NCBI GenBank assembly: GCA_902806565.1
Contig: CADCXA010000006.1
Coordinates: 2,232,001 to 2,296,000 of the forward strand
Source of the DNA: Hypoxylon rubiginosum
Taxonomy: Eukaryota; Ascomycota; Sordariomycetes; Xylariales; Hypoxylaceae
Reading direction: 5' to 3'
Length of the DNA: 64,000 nucleotides
The notes beneath the pieces were generated by a model. It searched no databases, was not told the origin of the DNA, and saw only the letters and a program-made list of their open reading frames with translations. Within the stretch, counting starts at the first letter, position 1; every line of letters begins with the position of its first letter. Shown piece after piece: positions 36,182 through 49,545 of the stretch. The translations under genes were made by a program, and so were the position numbers.

Positions 36182-39100
36182 GTTACGCAACCACCCACCC
36201 CCCTTTCTATTATTCGCGCCGCGCTGTCTCCGTGGCTAGAGGAGGTTCGGGGCTTTCTCGCAGAAGGGTGTATGTACCTAATGTATGTATGCAATGCTAG
36301 CTAGGCAGACATATATCGGGATACCAGAAGCGGCCGCACCGAGTCGGCGTTCTCTCTCGTAGCTCCTTTGTGGCACCCAAGCGGGCGGAAATAATCAATG
36401 GCGATGATTATGACGGTGATGATGGGGACACGGGGCGTCTTGGCCTTTACGGCCGTTAGATAGGTATTATTCTCCGCACACGAGAAAGGGAAAATTTTTT
36501 ATACCAAGACCGGTCTATTATTCAGTGTAACCCTCGCGAACTAGATATCTTGGTCTCATTATTGCCACTGCCATTACCATCTTTAACGCTATCACTGCCA
36601 ATCATGGCCCGGCTTAGTATCATGTCATGGTTACACGACCGGTCCCCAGTATAAGATCGTGTTATGCAGTTAAGCTTACGGATAGGAGAAATAGTGGGAT
36701 AGACTGACTTCGTGTAGGCTAAGGTGATGATATAACTTGTTACACGAAGACTTACTGCTCTCCTGCTTCATCATGTGGTGTGTCAAGTGTATTGCCTCAA
36801 CCGGTACAGAGTGGAAACTACCTAGAGAATCATCATGAAATTATCTCTTAAGGATAGCAAACAATAGAGGAGTCAAAACTAGCGAGGTTTTCTTCCTGCA
36901 ACGTTGCCCTTCATATGCATTGCATCAACTACCAGAATTCACAAGCTGCTCACCGCAGAACACCGTTGCAGGTAGTTTATACACATGATGGGAGGCGTTA
37001 CCTCACAGCCTCTAAAGCATGCACGCCCCCCTACCTGCAGGACATCCAGACTACTGGTTCAAACCATGTCCGTGCGACTTACTTGACATATATGATAGGT
37101 ATATCCGTCTCGAGGGGGGGATAGCTCACCAACGAATTCAAATCCGCATCAAATCCGCAAAAGAACGGTGAAGTAGAGTGGGCATGAGCGGGAATACACG
37201 GAAGAAAGTTGTTATTGAGACCGCCAACATGATCACTAATATATATAGTCCTAAGTCATCGCCACTCGGGGGAAAAAGAGCTTAGGACTCCGTTGGTGAG
37301 AGAGAGATTCGCTAAGGGGCTAGATCTTGCTGACCACCACGGAGCGGTAAATGAAGGAAGATACCGATCACTCTTATTCTTGGACCCCTAAAACCAATAG
37401 GTAGACGCGTAAGATTTAATTTAGGGGGGCTTAGGATGATGGTAAGGGGGGAAGAGAGGAGGGGAGGGAAGGGCACGAAGGAGTGACGCTTTGGTACGAC
37501 ATAAGCAGCGTCGAGTGGGGGTCTCACGCCTACTTCAAATTTGACCTCTCTTCTTCTTTCGTGACCTATGCCGCCGATTAATCCGCGTATCGCCAACAGC
37601 ACCGTCGGGCGAATGAAGTTATATTGTAGTGAGGTGTAGCAAGATATAGAACTGAAGTGAAAGTGTCTGTGTTACCCATTCAATTGGACAAATTGTGTAA
37701 CTCGGAATGATTCACACCAACATGCATGATACATGTCTCATTATAGCATAACGGTTTTTGCCGCTGTCATTAGCTTACCTTGTGATATCGTTACTCTTCC
37801 TGGTACAACATACGAGAATGCTCACTAGAGATGTCTGCGCGTGGGATTTTTGATAGGCTATCTTTGCATTTAAGCGTCTGGGGTAGAAGACGTGGATTGC
37901 GAAGATTGTAAAGGTCCAATAATATCAACCCCTACACGAACATGCGTCAGTACGGATGATATCAAAAGATGCATAACTCGAAGTATTTAATAGGTACCTA
38001 ATATAGCGTATATGTGTGACGGTAGTTAGTGGATGTCATCAGGGCTTAGGGATTAGGTACCAGGAGGTGGGTAAGCCGCATGTTGACAAGACCGGTGGCC
38101 GGGAACTTGTGAAGGTGCGAAGGTTGCACAATGCTGACACGAGTGAGGAGAACGGTAGAAGAATTCTGAGAGAAATGCCATGCGAGGATGGATGGCACAG
38201 GATAGCAGCAGAGAGTAAGAGAAGGAAGAACATTTCGAGCTCCTAGGTGTTTCATGTACAAGGAACTGGCTTCTCCAGCGTTCGCTCGCTTGTCCAGCCA
38301 CGTGTGCGATCCTGCATGGTAATCTTTGTCGTTCTCGCCACAAGTTTAGCGGACGATCTTCCTATAGACCCTAGGTAGAAGACCGTGCGCTTACGGAGAT
38401 ACAGCCGGAAAGCAGGCCCTGGCTCGCCATAAGCTTCTATCTCCGGGCAGCGCCTCTCGGATAGCTAGCGATGTCCTGTATCCGATTATTGGGATTCTAT
38501 AGATCGACGTGCGCTGAACACTCCTACAGCATTAGCCAACCAGCTTTCCGGCAAACATCTCGCTTACCTGACGAAATACGAATTAAGAGAGACCTTGCTG
38601 CCAGGGTCTAGGACAGTCTCCGCGTCATTGGCTTGATGTGTGACCGGTCGCCTCATATGTAAGCTGTAAGTGAAGGTGACTGGCCAAATTTCCAGGGACC
38701 GGTTATCGAGTCCTATCTAGGATTCTCGGTCAGTATCAGCCCTGCCACATGGCGTCAGCCAGGACGGTGCCGTCGACCTTACCGGTTGCTTCATACACTC
38801 AGCTTTTTTTCGAGGGCTTTATCGAAGCACGTCTTGGCGTGGCAGAATCCAGGGTCTTCGAAGCCACTGCCGTCATTGGCCATGCCCAAATCTAAGCTCG
38901 ATTATCTAGGCATCTGGGAGGTGCCGTGGGATGGTACTTGCCAAGATAAATAGTTGACTGGATATCTTAGGTAGTACCTAATGTACCTAGGTAAGTAATC
39001 AATAGGCTGGTTGTTAACCATGATTAGGCTCTCCCGGTTTCTTCCTTTAAACAAATGAACATAGGATTAATGGAACGGAAGCTCGCTAGGGAATCCCCAC

Positions 39101-42100
39101 ATCGTCATATCCAATAGGTTTAAAAGTGTGAGTTGCATAGAAACATATTGGTCAAAAAACACTGTGAAGGTTCTTAAAAGAACAAGGAAACTGGAGGGGC
39201 ACGATGGTTCTCCTGTAAGGCTGACCGTATTTACCCCATACATTCAGATGACACCCCCGGGGAGTCTTTATGACACTTAGTTTTCACACACTCGTAGTCG
39301 GAAATGTGGCCGCGCGATGCAAGGTTGACGACACGATGAGTTATTCTCCCTCCCTTGCAACATGCAACACCCGCGTTACGAGGTAACACAAATGTCGATA
39401 AACCCTGATGCTGATTTATCAGGTGACACGAGGCACCCCAAAAGATCCAGGAATGAAGGATCAGATCGATTCTGCTAGGTAGTTAGTTGGTGAGGCGTTG
39501 TTCGATCGGGAAATCTGAGCCGTGACTTATAGAAACGGGTTAGGAAACGCCACTGTGAAGTCGGTAGCCCGGCTCGATCGTTAGCTCCCCTAATGTGGTA
39601 TCGGCGCTAAATGGATATCTCGGATGGGTGTAGGTCGTCCCACGGACCAAAGCTACCTAAGGAGTTGTCCGAAGAAGCGCGAGGAAACGTCGTATATTGT
39701 CTTACATTACACGCCGTAGTCGATTAATGAACCAATGAGACTAGAACGTTGAATTCATGCCGTCTTAGAACTTCTAAGCTTCGAAGGGATCGGTCTAGAT
39801 ACTAGCACCTAGCAATGGACTGAAGCGAATAGCTAGCACTACATAGCCGTGGGAGAAATGAAAAGGGTGGTGTGGTGACGAAACGCGTTCCATTGTTCGT
39901 TGAGGTGCGCCGAGAAATACGTGAAGTGGCGCATGGAGCGCAGTCGACAGCTTAGAACAAGCCGCCGACTCGTGAGAATGCGGCATATTTGACCGACACC
40001 GGGACCGTGGAGATGCCCTCGATATGCCAAAGCGTAGCATTGCAGGATCCAGCCGGCCACCCGGGTGAAGCGGATTGATTTCGTGGTGTCGATGTCGCCA
40101 TGTGCGAGGGACCTTGGGAAGCCAGCCGCTCTCCCAGAGGCTTGAACGGTTTTCTGCCACGCGCCAGGAGCAGCTCGATGGCGCTGAGACAGCAGCTCAG
40201 GTACATAGTTACACCGGGACACTCTCTGTGACGAAAAGTGTATTGCGTGTTCCATTTCTAGACCGCTCCAAGGTCTTACCAGAACCACGCAGAGCTTCTG
40301 TTCCTCGCCCGAGGAGAATAGGTCTGCATATGCGCAGCTCGTTTGGGTCGCTCGCTGGATGGGTTATCTCGCATTATCCTCCCTCGTGAGATTAGAAACG
40401 ATCTACCAACCATACGAACGTACGGTGGGTAGATATCAGTGCATGAGGAATTGGGGGCGTGCCAGGGACCTTTTTCTTGGCCTAGGAAGCCTGAGAAGAA
40501 AGACCTCATCTATCTAGGAGCAGCGAAAGAAACATACTTCCGTGTTTAGTAAGTATTTGAGAAAAAGGTGTCAGATGGAGGACCATTATTCCCGTTTGCT
40601 GGATCATGTTATGTTAGGTACCTGTGTAAGTGAGGCAGTGAAAGACCCGACGATCCTTCATAGGGCTCCTCTAAGGAAATGCTAGTTACCTAAAGTATGT
40701 GGTATGTACTATATCGCATTCCGTGCCAGTGACATGCCAGATCGTATGCTAGAGCCACATTACGCCAATGAAGCTGCGCGATGATGACAAAAGTACCTAA
40801 GGGTAGGTATAGCCTATGTATTGAGAGAGGATGTGAGGATGGGAGCTATGTGGGGTGTGGGATGTGCGAAAGGCGGATGGCGGATGGCAGAGGGGCAGAA
40901 GGGCAGAGGGGCAGAGAGGAGAGGGGCAGACGGTGCGGGCTCAAAGTAGAAATGGACTAACGCCGCCGGCGGTGGTCCCGAGATCTACATACTACATGCA
41001 ATCAGCTAACCTGGGTATTTACATAAGCATCTAATCCATAGCAGGCTAGACTGGGGCGAGACCCTTCAGATAAGGTTTGTCTTAGGGTTGCAGCGGGGTC
41101 AACCCCGCTAGCCGTAGTACCGTAAACAGTAGATTCGAGTCCCGGCACTGGTTGGTTCCTGACAAGCCTGGAGGGGCTAGAAGGGCTGGAGGGTACCCTA
41201 GCAGCCTAGCAGCCCTAGCAGCAGCCCAGGTATTAGCTATCCGTGTTCCTTTCGGCGACCCTGTCCACACAAAGGAAGCGGGCTACGCCTAGTCCAGTCT
41301 AGCAATATTCAGCTCCCCCATCCAGCCGTCCCAAGGTATCAGGTATCAGACAGGTACACGTGCGCTTTGTGACTAAATATACACTTGGATCAGAATATTC
41401 CTGCTACCTATCATTTCCGCACCATATCACCATCTTTCCGTCTCCCTATTTGTCCAAAGACTTCCGAAATAGGCGATTGGCATTGGGGTCAATCCTTGCG
41501 AGAGAAGTCAATGTCAGTGTCAGTCCACTGGTCCTGCAAAACTGTTTGTTTGTTTGCTTGCTCGCAATTTTTTACTTTTCTTATTCTGTCTCGTGTCTTA
41601 TACGCATGTGAAAATCACCCAGAGAGGTCGTGGTCTAAGCCTAGCATATGCAGCTAACTAGTATCCATCCTACTCTGTATGCTCATCGAGTAATAGGTAG
41701 GTCATTGTGTTTCACTTATAGCGGTGACTTTCAGGCCAATCGATTTCGTCCCGTCCTTTCAATATCTTGCATCTTCCAATGCCACATTCGCATCCTCGTT
41801 CTGAACATGTATGAACCCTACATGTCTCGGCGGGCCAGACCCGACAGCTTCGGTGCGTTTACTATTCTTGGAGTTGGTCTGTTGGTAGATCTTCGTTACG
41901 CGGCTGGGCAAGCTGTTCAGCCTCAATAATCTAGACGTGACGACGGCGTAGCATCAGTACGAGACATGCCCCGTCGAAACTCGACGAACGCCCCTGTCCA
42001 TAGGCCTGAGGAGAAGTGGTCGATGTAACTTCACGTCGCCAAGCTCTGCAACATGCGGTGCTCGCTGCAGCGATCCGCTGTAAAAGTTGCCTGTTCGATT

Positions 42101-43916
42101 TAGACGTATTTACGAGACGACGAGTACCTGTTGCGGGGCTATGCTTCGTATGCTGGACGTATGCTGGAGAAGGGAAAAGATCTTCGTAAGCAGAGCTAGC
42201 ACGGCTCGCACGTCGAAGTGGCTGGAAACACTTGAAGCATGAGTAATAGTATGAATAGTATGGATGTAGACTCTCTCGTGTTCTGGCTCACCTAGCTCAA
42301 TGCCCTCTCTCTAGGCAGAAAGGATTAGTGTTCATATGCATATACCTACCAGGTAGGTAAGCTACCCCCTACGCTTATTCTATACTGTCCTAGGTACCTA
42401 GGCACTTATGATTTCATAATCTATGGCTGCTATTATGAAGAGAATGTCATCTATTCATCCGAAGATGCCAATAGAAGGTATGGGAATGGAATCAGCTCTA
42501 TCTACAGTAGCAATTCGAGCGTTGGGCTCTCGACCGTATAATCACATATGTGGTGGCTACCCAACAGCGCCCCCCACACACAAGGTCGCATCGTCCCATT
42601 TCATAGATTGCGTCTTACAAATGAGGTGCTTTTTCATCTTGACAAGCCGTCAGCACCCAGAGCTTCCGGGCCAGTACGCCGACTGTAGTTCGCTGTCGCT
42701 AGCCCTTTTCTTCTTCTTCTTCTTCTTCTTCAGAACCCTACCAACTTATAAATCAGATTTTCTAGCTGATAAATGAGAACCTTGCGAGAACGCTCGTATG
42801 AATGTTCGGACGAATCCAGGGGACGAGCCCGAGTCTTTGTAAGCAAGCGCGCGGCTACTCGTGCCTGGTAAGTAACATTAGAAAGGGTGACTCTATGCCA
42901 TCTTAAATCCAGCCACCAGTAGCCCATCCCGTCTTAGGGCTTGAAACGTTCGTGATCTACGTCCCGCGTTTAGATCCGGCGCCGTCAGATCTCTCTTGCC
43001 GTGTTCAAGGGTATTCCCGTGCTGACGGCGCTGACGCCTAGAACGCCGCGGAATTCTTGATGAGCGCACCACTTTGCTAGTGTTACGGAGGTCGGTGAGA
43101 TATATGGTGAAAGATAACGGCTGAAGGTGCCCGAACTCATGGTGATTCGGCGAATAAGTCTTCTTAACTCTATGCGGGGAGCGATAGCTTAGGAGGTTCC
43201 CTTACTTGACAAGTACCCGCCGTTTCTGCGTGTCTCGAGACTTGCTCAAAAAGAGTTGAATCAACATGGTAACCATCTCAAAAAGGATATGGGAGTCATG
43301 ATACTTGGCAGAAGCGGTGTAGAGCCAATCGAGGCTAACGTTTGGAAATTCAAGCTCAAGTTTCTTTTCTAGCCAAATAGAGATCTTGAATAATTGTCGT
43401 GCTCGTGTGAATCATGATATGGGTACATGTCCACGTCTCTAAAAAGATCAAAAGAAGAAAAGCTGAAAGCTCGCCCTCTGACCGGCGCAAATTTCCAACC
43501 TCCTAGTGACGGTGCCTGTCATAACGCCTCCTGCCTTATAGCAAATTTCGCTATCCTGATGCTGAACAGTATTCCAAAATGACCGCCCGTCACTTATCTC
43601 AAAGCGATGTTGAACATCTCTTAGTGACATTAAAAAGGAGCATGCGCTCCCTACTGGCAAAAAAAAAAAAAAAAAACCACCCACTTCCGAGCGCCGAAAC
43701 TCGCTTTCGCTATGGTGAACCCTGTTGCGCGACTGAATAAAAATACGAATTGATGAGAAAATTGGAGATCGTTGTAGAAAATCTGGTCTTGAAACGTATA
43801 GGTTTAGGCCTTTTTGACCTTATCTGCATCTCATCGTAACCTCTTTACATATCAAGCACTGTGATACCGTGTCTATTGCTGTGCTGGGACGTAATCTGGT
43901 CTGGTCGCTTATAACT
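36182..43916. other. 7.7 kb spacer between reductase and AflR-type regulator
   Basis: This holds the 3' ends of two convergent genes and otherwise no supportable gene. Overlapping open frames at 39.80-40.39 kb on both strands have no domain; the frame 40206-39952 minus is mildly protein-like and could be a relic. A purine-rich GGCAGAGG repeat lies at about 40,880-40,932, a TTC triplet run at about 42,707-42,731, and a long A run near 43,660-43,676. Confidence 0.6.
42707..42731. repeat. TTC trinucleotide microsatellite
   Basis: About eight tandem TTC/CTT units in non-coding spacer. Confidence 0.85.
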
Positions 43917-45170
43917 CTAGGCAACGAATGTCATATCGCCTTTTCTATGGCTAATAACTTCTAGTGTCGAACCCAGGTTCTGTCCAAGGTGACCAATCAT
44001 AGCTTTAGTGACTTCAGGAATGTCGGCGAAATCAGTGCAGACCACTTCTTGAAATCTGGCGTAAACCTCTTCGAGTTTACGGAGCTCCCTAGCTAGAATC
44101 TCGAGCTCTAGCCACTTCCCGTCTTCGCCGTTGAGCTGATATACACCAAAGCTTACCCCTAGGTTATTCCCCGGGCTGCTGTGCATCATACCGATGCCAG
44201 TCTCAAAATAGGAATGAGATGCATTCGTGTAGAACGACGTAATTTTGCCGATGATGGTTGCGAGAAGCATAGTAGCAGTATGCGTCCCAGATCGGCTCAT
44301 GCACTTGGTGCAAGATAGCATGGCTGCGCATCCTTCGACGGCCTTACGATTCAGAGACAGGACAATATCGAAAGGTGGCATCGCCGGCGAAGAAGCGTTG
44401 TGCAATGCTTGGAGTGATTGTAGGCACGCCGTAAAACAGGTACAGGAGCCTCCGCTGATGGCTGAAGAGGATGACCTGTGGCGTGGTCTCATCGTTGGTG
44501 TTGTTGTTGGACTGGGAAAGTAATTTGAGGACATGCTTGTGGGGGTCGGCACCTGGCTATATGAAATCATATCGTGTGCTGCTGGGTCGGCCCATGCCAT
44601 CGGCGCCGACATGGGTAAGTCGAACGACTGAGATCGCATCTGATGCCCAGTCATAGGGCCGGTCGTGACGGGAATATCGCCGAACGTCGCGCATGAAAGG
44701 TCCGTAGGAGGAGTCCAAGGCATTGCAGACGAATACATATCTGGTGGGGCAGACATCTGGTCCTGTTCGCCCATGGCTCTCTCCTCAACCCCAAGCATGG
44801 CAAGGCCTGTCGATATAGAAGTATTTCGACTCATACCGCCGTCGACGCTGGTAGGAGGGGTAGTCCAGCCAGCTTCGAAGTTAAACATGTGTTCCGGCGG
44901 CGGTTGATGTGCTGAGGAATATGCCATGTTTTTATCTTCTATTAGGCCGTGGTGCATCTGCATATCTTGGTGGGTATTCGCTTGGGCGTTTCCATTATGC
45001 TCGGATTTAGGCTTGCCTGCCCTGCTCGAAGGAGAATACCGGCACTCGATACCGCAAGCTAGACAACGGGAGCATATCGGCCGAGCCTTGGAGCATTTGA
45101 CCTTGGCTAGGAAGCACCCATCGCATGAAGCTCGGAGACGGGGTTGGCGAGCCTTAGTAGAGGAGGCCAT
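43917..45170 (-). CDS. AflR-type Zn2Cys6 transcription factor of the melanin locus
   Basis: A single uninterrupted exon, 417 aa from the ATG at 45170. An in-frame start at 45221 would add 17 residues, but the MASS start fits the family better. The binuclear zinc cluster is C16, C19, C26, C33, C36, C43 (CX2CX6CX6CX2CX6C), followed by [11 protein letters not shown], the basic linker style of AflR. The C-terminal half carries the AflR regulatory domain: [15 protein letters not shown], then [18 protein letters not shown], then [14 protein letters not shown] and [10 protein letters not shown]. AflR-type proteins are pathway-specific nuclear activators that usually sit beside non-reducing PKS genes. 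Its place between the reductase and the PKS suggests it regulates this locus together with the Cmr1-type protein; that is inference. The middle (about 60-260) is Pro/Ser/Met-rich and probably disordered. Confidence 0.93.
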   Translation of the reverse strand: MASSTKARQPRLRASCDGCFLAKVKCSKARPICSRCLACGIECRYSPSSRAGKPKSEHNGNAQANTHQDMQMHHGLIEDKNMAYSSAHQPPPEHMFNFEAGWTTPPTSVDGGMSRNTSISTGLAMLGVEERAMGEQDQMSAPPDMYSSAMPWTPPTDLSCATFGDIPVTTGPMTGHQMRSQSFDLPMSAPMAWADPAAHDMISYSQVPTPTSMSSNYFPSPTTTPTMRPRHRSSSSAISGGSCTCFTACLQSLQALHNASSPAMPPFDIVLSLNRKAVEGCAAMLSCTKCMSRSGTHTATMLLATIIGKITSFYTNASHSYFETGIGMMHSSPGNNLGVSFGVYQLNGEDGKWLELEILARELRKLEEVYARFQEVVCTDFADIPEVTKAMIGHLGQNLGSTLEVISHRKGDMTFVA

Positions 45171-47303
45171 CGTGGTGCTGTGTCTATCAGGTTTAAGAAC
45201 AAAGGCAAAGCGATCTTTCATAAAGTAAATCTTTCAAAAACGTATTCGGTCTTGGGGTAGAGCAACAACCAACGAGATTTGGAAAACCAGACGAGGTAAG
45301 GTGCAGCGAGGGTGGTAAGTATTATAGGTTGTATATATGTACGACAGTTCAACGTGCGGTAGGACAAAGCTTACAATGACATGACTTGCAAGGCCGAGGC
45401 AGAAACAAAGTACGAACTAGACCGCTTCGATGCTGACGGAGAAGACAAGACGTATCTTATGCCCGGCACAAGAACGAGCGGAAAGGTAAAAGTAACCAAA
45501 CCCAAGCTGAGCGACGTGGTAGGGCGGTTGTGAAGGATGTAGAAGACGTACAAGACAGGAGTCTACTTAGACTGTACAAGGACCCTGTTAAAAAGGCTCA
45601 GGGGGGCTAAACTAAATCCTGATTTGGTATAGGTAGATGCAGTGAAAGCAGTGAGAGATTGGACCCACATGGACTACGTAGGCTGTCAGAGAGGGTACCC
45701 ATACATAGACGGAGGCGGTGGTTAAGGGCAGTGGAAGTGGAGGTCACTAGATCCTGGGGTCAGGCGGATTCTGCGGAGTCTGACGGCTAGGGCTACCTAG
45801 CTGTGCCGCCTTGTAAACGACATGAAATGGAATGGATATAGAAGAGAAGACAGGAAGCCAGTCCGAGCAGAGAGATATGAAGACTCTGGCGTACGCGGAC
45901 GAAGTTGAAGTGGCTGTAGATACTGTGAATGCTGGGACTGCTTGTTGGCTGGTGGAGGAGAAATGGTAGAGGAACACTGCCTATCTCCCCAAGGATTCAA
46001 AGCGGTAATCTGCCAGGTACAAGAGGCTTACTCTTGAAGTCCTACCTTGGAAAGACCTTTCACATAGTCCCTTTATGTGGTGGTTAATATATGCCTACAT
46101 GGCATCGCCGGATGGCTTCGTTGATGGCTTCGTTACCAAATGTCTCAAGCAGATTCGAGCTTGGAGAATAGAGAAATTGGACGTCACCAATAGCCTAGAG
46201 GGGATATGGGACATTGATTGGTCCCGATATCATGGGCTGAACTTGGCTCGCAGACAATGCGCATTTGTGTATCAAAGCCCCAGGAAGTACGAAGTACTTT
46301 AGTAGATCTTGCATAATAACAACCAGAAAGGATGGGCGTCCGGTAGATGGAACGATAAGAGCTCCCGAGTTGTGCGTAGACCAGCAGTAGGTTACATGAC
46401 AGCGTAACGGAAGACTGCAAGGACGCCGACCTGCAGAGGAAGAAGCGTATGGTACGGAGACGGGGCAGTAACGGCTAGAGCAAAACCGCAGCGATGACGA
46501 TATGCATTACATTAGTCAACTGCAGTCGGTTGACCAAGCACCCGAAGAGGGTGTCCCACGGAGAAGGCCTCAACGGCAAGCGCCTGGCTAGCTGGATGGC
46601 CAAGTACGATAGAGTCGCCTGAGCGGGAACGGAGGAGGGTGGCAGGATAGGTTCGAAGTGAGGTAAACGTATGCAGGTGTATCTCACTGTGTTCATTGGT
46701 GTTTATCTGGTGGCCGATACAGACAGACATACCCACGCTGAGTACCTAGACGGGGTCCCTGAGCTATCTCGCAGTGATGGGGAGAGATGAGGCTCGGGCC
46801 CGAGAAAAAAAGTCGACGGTCTCACTACAGACGGAGAATAAGGATCCGATTCTGCTGGTACTGGCAATTCAAGCTCGAGGGACGAATGAAGTCTTCCGAT
46901 CAGGATTGAAGAGTTTGCCTAGTGGCTTTTCGTCACCAGGAGGGTATGGGGCAAAGGGGTATGGCTGCTATGTCCGTGGGCCGTGGGTTAGTTGATCGAT
47001 GAGCTGCTCAAGTTCCACACGTTCTCGATCATCTAATCTTTTTCGCTTTTCAGAGGAACTTTAGCGTTGCGCTCAGAAGGACAGGGGTAAAAATAAGTTA
47101 AACCCTGGATAATCGCATATACATGGAACTATTTTAGTGCATGCACGCACTCACAATTAGGTTATCTACGATAATTCAATATGATATGAATCATCTCTTT
47201 TGCTTAGGTGGTATCGGGGTTCGGAACAACTGTACCACAAAGTGGCCGACATCAGATCCGAATACTTTCCATAGTCCATCCATAGTCGAAAGTCTTCACT
47301 CAC

Positions 47304-47332
47304 CGTCTCATCGTCTCATCGTCTCATCGTCT
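47304..47332. repeat. 8-bp tandem repeat (CGTCTCAT)
   Basis: About 3.5 copies of CGTCTCAT in the spacer, next to the decayed-gene area. Confidence 0.85.
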
Positions 47333-47652
47333 TTCTGACAAAGCTTCAGTATATTCTTAGCAACCAATCCACTAAATCGTACTGATTATGAAGGTTCTTT
47401 TGACTACCTCCGTTCTACCGACTTCATAATCTGTCTGGAACGCTTCACCTGAGATACCTTTTCACCCTGGTGGTGGTATACGTCCTATACGTTCCTCTCG
47501 CTCCTTGGCAACAACATTATTACTCAGTTTCAGCCCTACAGATCCTTCAGGACCGCTGAAATAACGTACGATGGACCTGTACCGATAACCCATGAGGAAA
47601 ATCCTTCCGATATAATGACGAAACTATTCTAGACTTGCACCTTAGCCATTCT

Positions 47653-48259
47653 CAGGTAACCGCGGCTATCGAATCTTGCTGGCATCCGGTATGTCGGAGT
47701 CGCCCGCTCGGGATTTACTATTACAGCTCACTACATATGCGGAATTAAGCCGAGTGGCAACAGGTGGTCGTGAAATCCCCCCAGTCTACCTTATTGTCCG
47801 TCCCATAACATGCTCTGCTACTGCCCGCAGGAATTCCTTCACAAACTTCCACCCCGCCGCTGAGGATGGGCCGATCTTCGCTCAAACCGTGCCTCCTCTT
47901 ACGGTAGGCCCCATTGCCATCCCACCGAGTTGCTCGGACCTCCGTCGCATGGCAGTCTAGGCAGTCAAGTTCGCCGTGATCTCGGGCAGTTTATCTTGGA
48001 AGTGACAAGTATCACGTGTTTACTGCTCCCGAGAGCCAGCCTCTGCCATCTCGTAGGCTGGGGGAAGATCCGTCAAGGACGTCTTCTTTTCACGACAGGG
48101 AACGCTACTCGATATCTTATCATATGTGTATTGTCTGAAACTTTGGGGGTGTTTATCCGACACCACAGCTTCGTCCTTGTGTGTCTTATGACCCAAGTGA
48201 CTTGGACCAGGTTCCGAGTCTGCCATCACAATGAGGTAGTGTTCCAATACCTCATACAT
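47653..48259 (-). pseudogene. Decayed gene relic, family not recognised
   Basis: An ATG frame from 48259 (or 48226, starting MADSEPGPSHLG) reads as a polar, protein-like N-terminus and ends near 48020 just after LTDLPPAYEMAEAG. Further along the same strand come pieces such as LPEITANLTA and AKIGPSSAAGWKFVKEFLRA, separated by TAG and TGA stops and a frame change. Such composition over about 600 bp is unusual for random spacer and suggests a gene broken by point changes and small indels, though an unusual intron pattern cannot be excluded. I do not recognise the family. Confidence 0.3.
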
Positions 48260-49155
48260 TGGAGTTAAAGCACACTCGCATGGCCAGATTCGGTCGATTA
48301 GTTCTGTTCATCGTTCAAAATCGGCTTAGGTTCCGCTCTCCAAGCTCGAACTCAACCTAGCGATCAGGACAGGACCCTTTACTTTCCATGTTAGCTTCAA
48401 GACACTCAGGGGCTAGTCTTTTAAGATTTCTTGCATTTCGATCAGGGTATGCCCTAGACAATAGAATCGATCGGGCTACTTTGTGGCTGCTATTCAGCTA
48501 GCTCTCGTCCGGTGGCTTTTCTTTGGTCGTAGCATCCCAAACCACGCCCAGGGCTATCACAGCCGTTCGGCGACGCCATTTCCGCTCTGGCTGCATCCTG
48601 ACGCGATCCTTGGCCTTCGCCGGTAAGGCTTGGCCTTAAACGAGAACGAAACTTTCATCTTGCTACTTCGGAATTGAACCACTAGTTCGTCGGTAGTCAG
48701 CCCGTGGCACTAATCTCTACCACTGATAAGGCTGCCCTGCTGAAGATTTACACGTCATCTTAGGTTAGGTACTTCCTAGCTAAACATTTCAGATGCCGTA
48801 CTGTGTAACCTCATCTTTGCATCCCGCCTCTTGGCTGGACATCGAGCAAATACCCCAGTGGGGATAGGTATTTGATAGAGAAGTTTATCAAGCTTTTTGA
48901 GGGATCGGTACGTCCTTGCCGCAAGGGATTGTATCGGGACAAGACAAGCGATAGTCTCGGCAATGTTGTTTACCCGTGCTTGATACACCTTGGACTCTAG
49001 CGTAAATCCGAATTGCTAGCTGAACCAGCGAAGCGATGGCTAGACCTCTCCCCTGCGAATTCACCATATCTCATGGGATCTAGTGCTGTTCACGCCTATA
49101 CAAACGGAGAAACTCGACATCCATAGGCAGGTACTAACTAACCCCTGGTTTAGAG

Positions 49156-49545
49156 CTTGTCTGTGAGTGGCACGACTACGATACCGATTGGGAAGAGGTA
49201 CCTGAGGCGGCGGCAAAACTCATTGGTACTAGCGGCTGATGTCTCGCACTTCATATCAACGACATTAGCGAGACGTGGGACATCCTTGGATTGCACATTG
49301 ACAAACCTTGCATGAAGCTCCTAACCCCAACCTATTTCGGATGCAACACTGCCATGTTCTCTGCACATCTTGGAGGATGCACAGACATAACCACGAACCC
49401 AGGCATGGTACTAGGATGTCAACTCCGCAGCCTTCGCCATATCGCTCAAAATCGCTACGACTGGCAGAATCTAACTTTGGCTGCGCTTAATGTGTCTATT
49501 CGTGGTCTAGCCATGACCAATTGGGGATTTGACAACTCTGTCTAG
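49156..49545 (+). pseudogene. Exon-like relic with one in-frame stop, family not recognised
   Basis: A single frame of 130 codons including its terminal TAG is broken only by a TGA at 49237-49239. It begins just after an intron-like CTAAC...TTTAG acceptor (ending at about 49153) and reads CEWHDYDTDWEEVPEAAAKL, then the stop, then segments such as ETWDILGLHIDKPCMKLL, GMVLGCQLRSLRHIAQ and NRYDWQNLTLAALN. The composition (Trp, Tyr, Asp, Leu pattern) is that of a real globular protein. Upstream (about 48,990-49,130) there is further protein-like but stop-containing sequence. I could not assign a family. It probably belongs to a dead gene extending from about 49.0 to at least 49.55 kb. Confidence 0.42.

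Noticed and set aside
39795..40389. Overlapping open frames on both strands at about 40 kb
   Set aside because: Three or more frames are open at once with no domain; listed only as a weak possible relic in the spacer entry.
41060..41160. GATTCGAGTCCC near 41,130 resembles a tRNA B box
   Set aside because: Stem arms around it are not complementary and no matching 5' acceptor half exists upstream.
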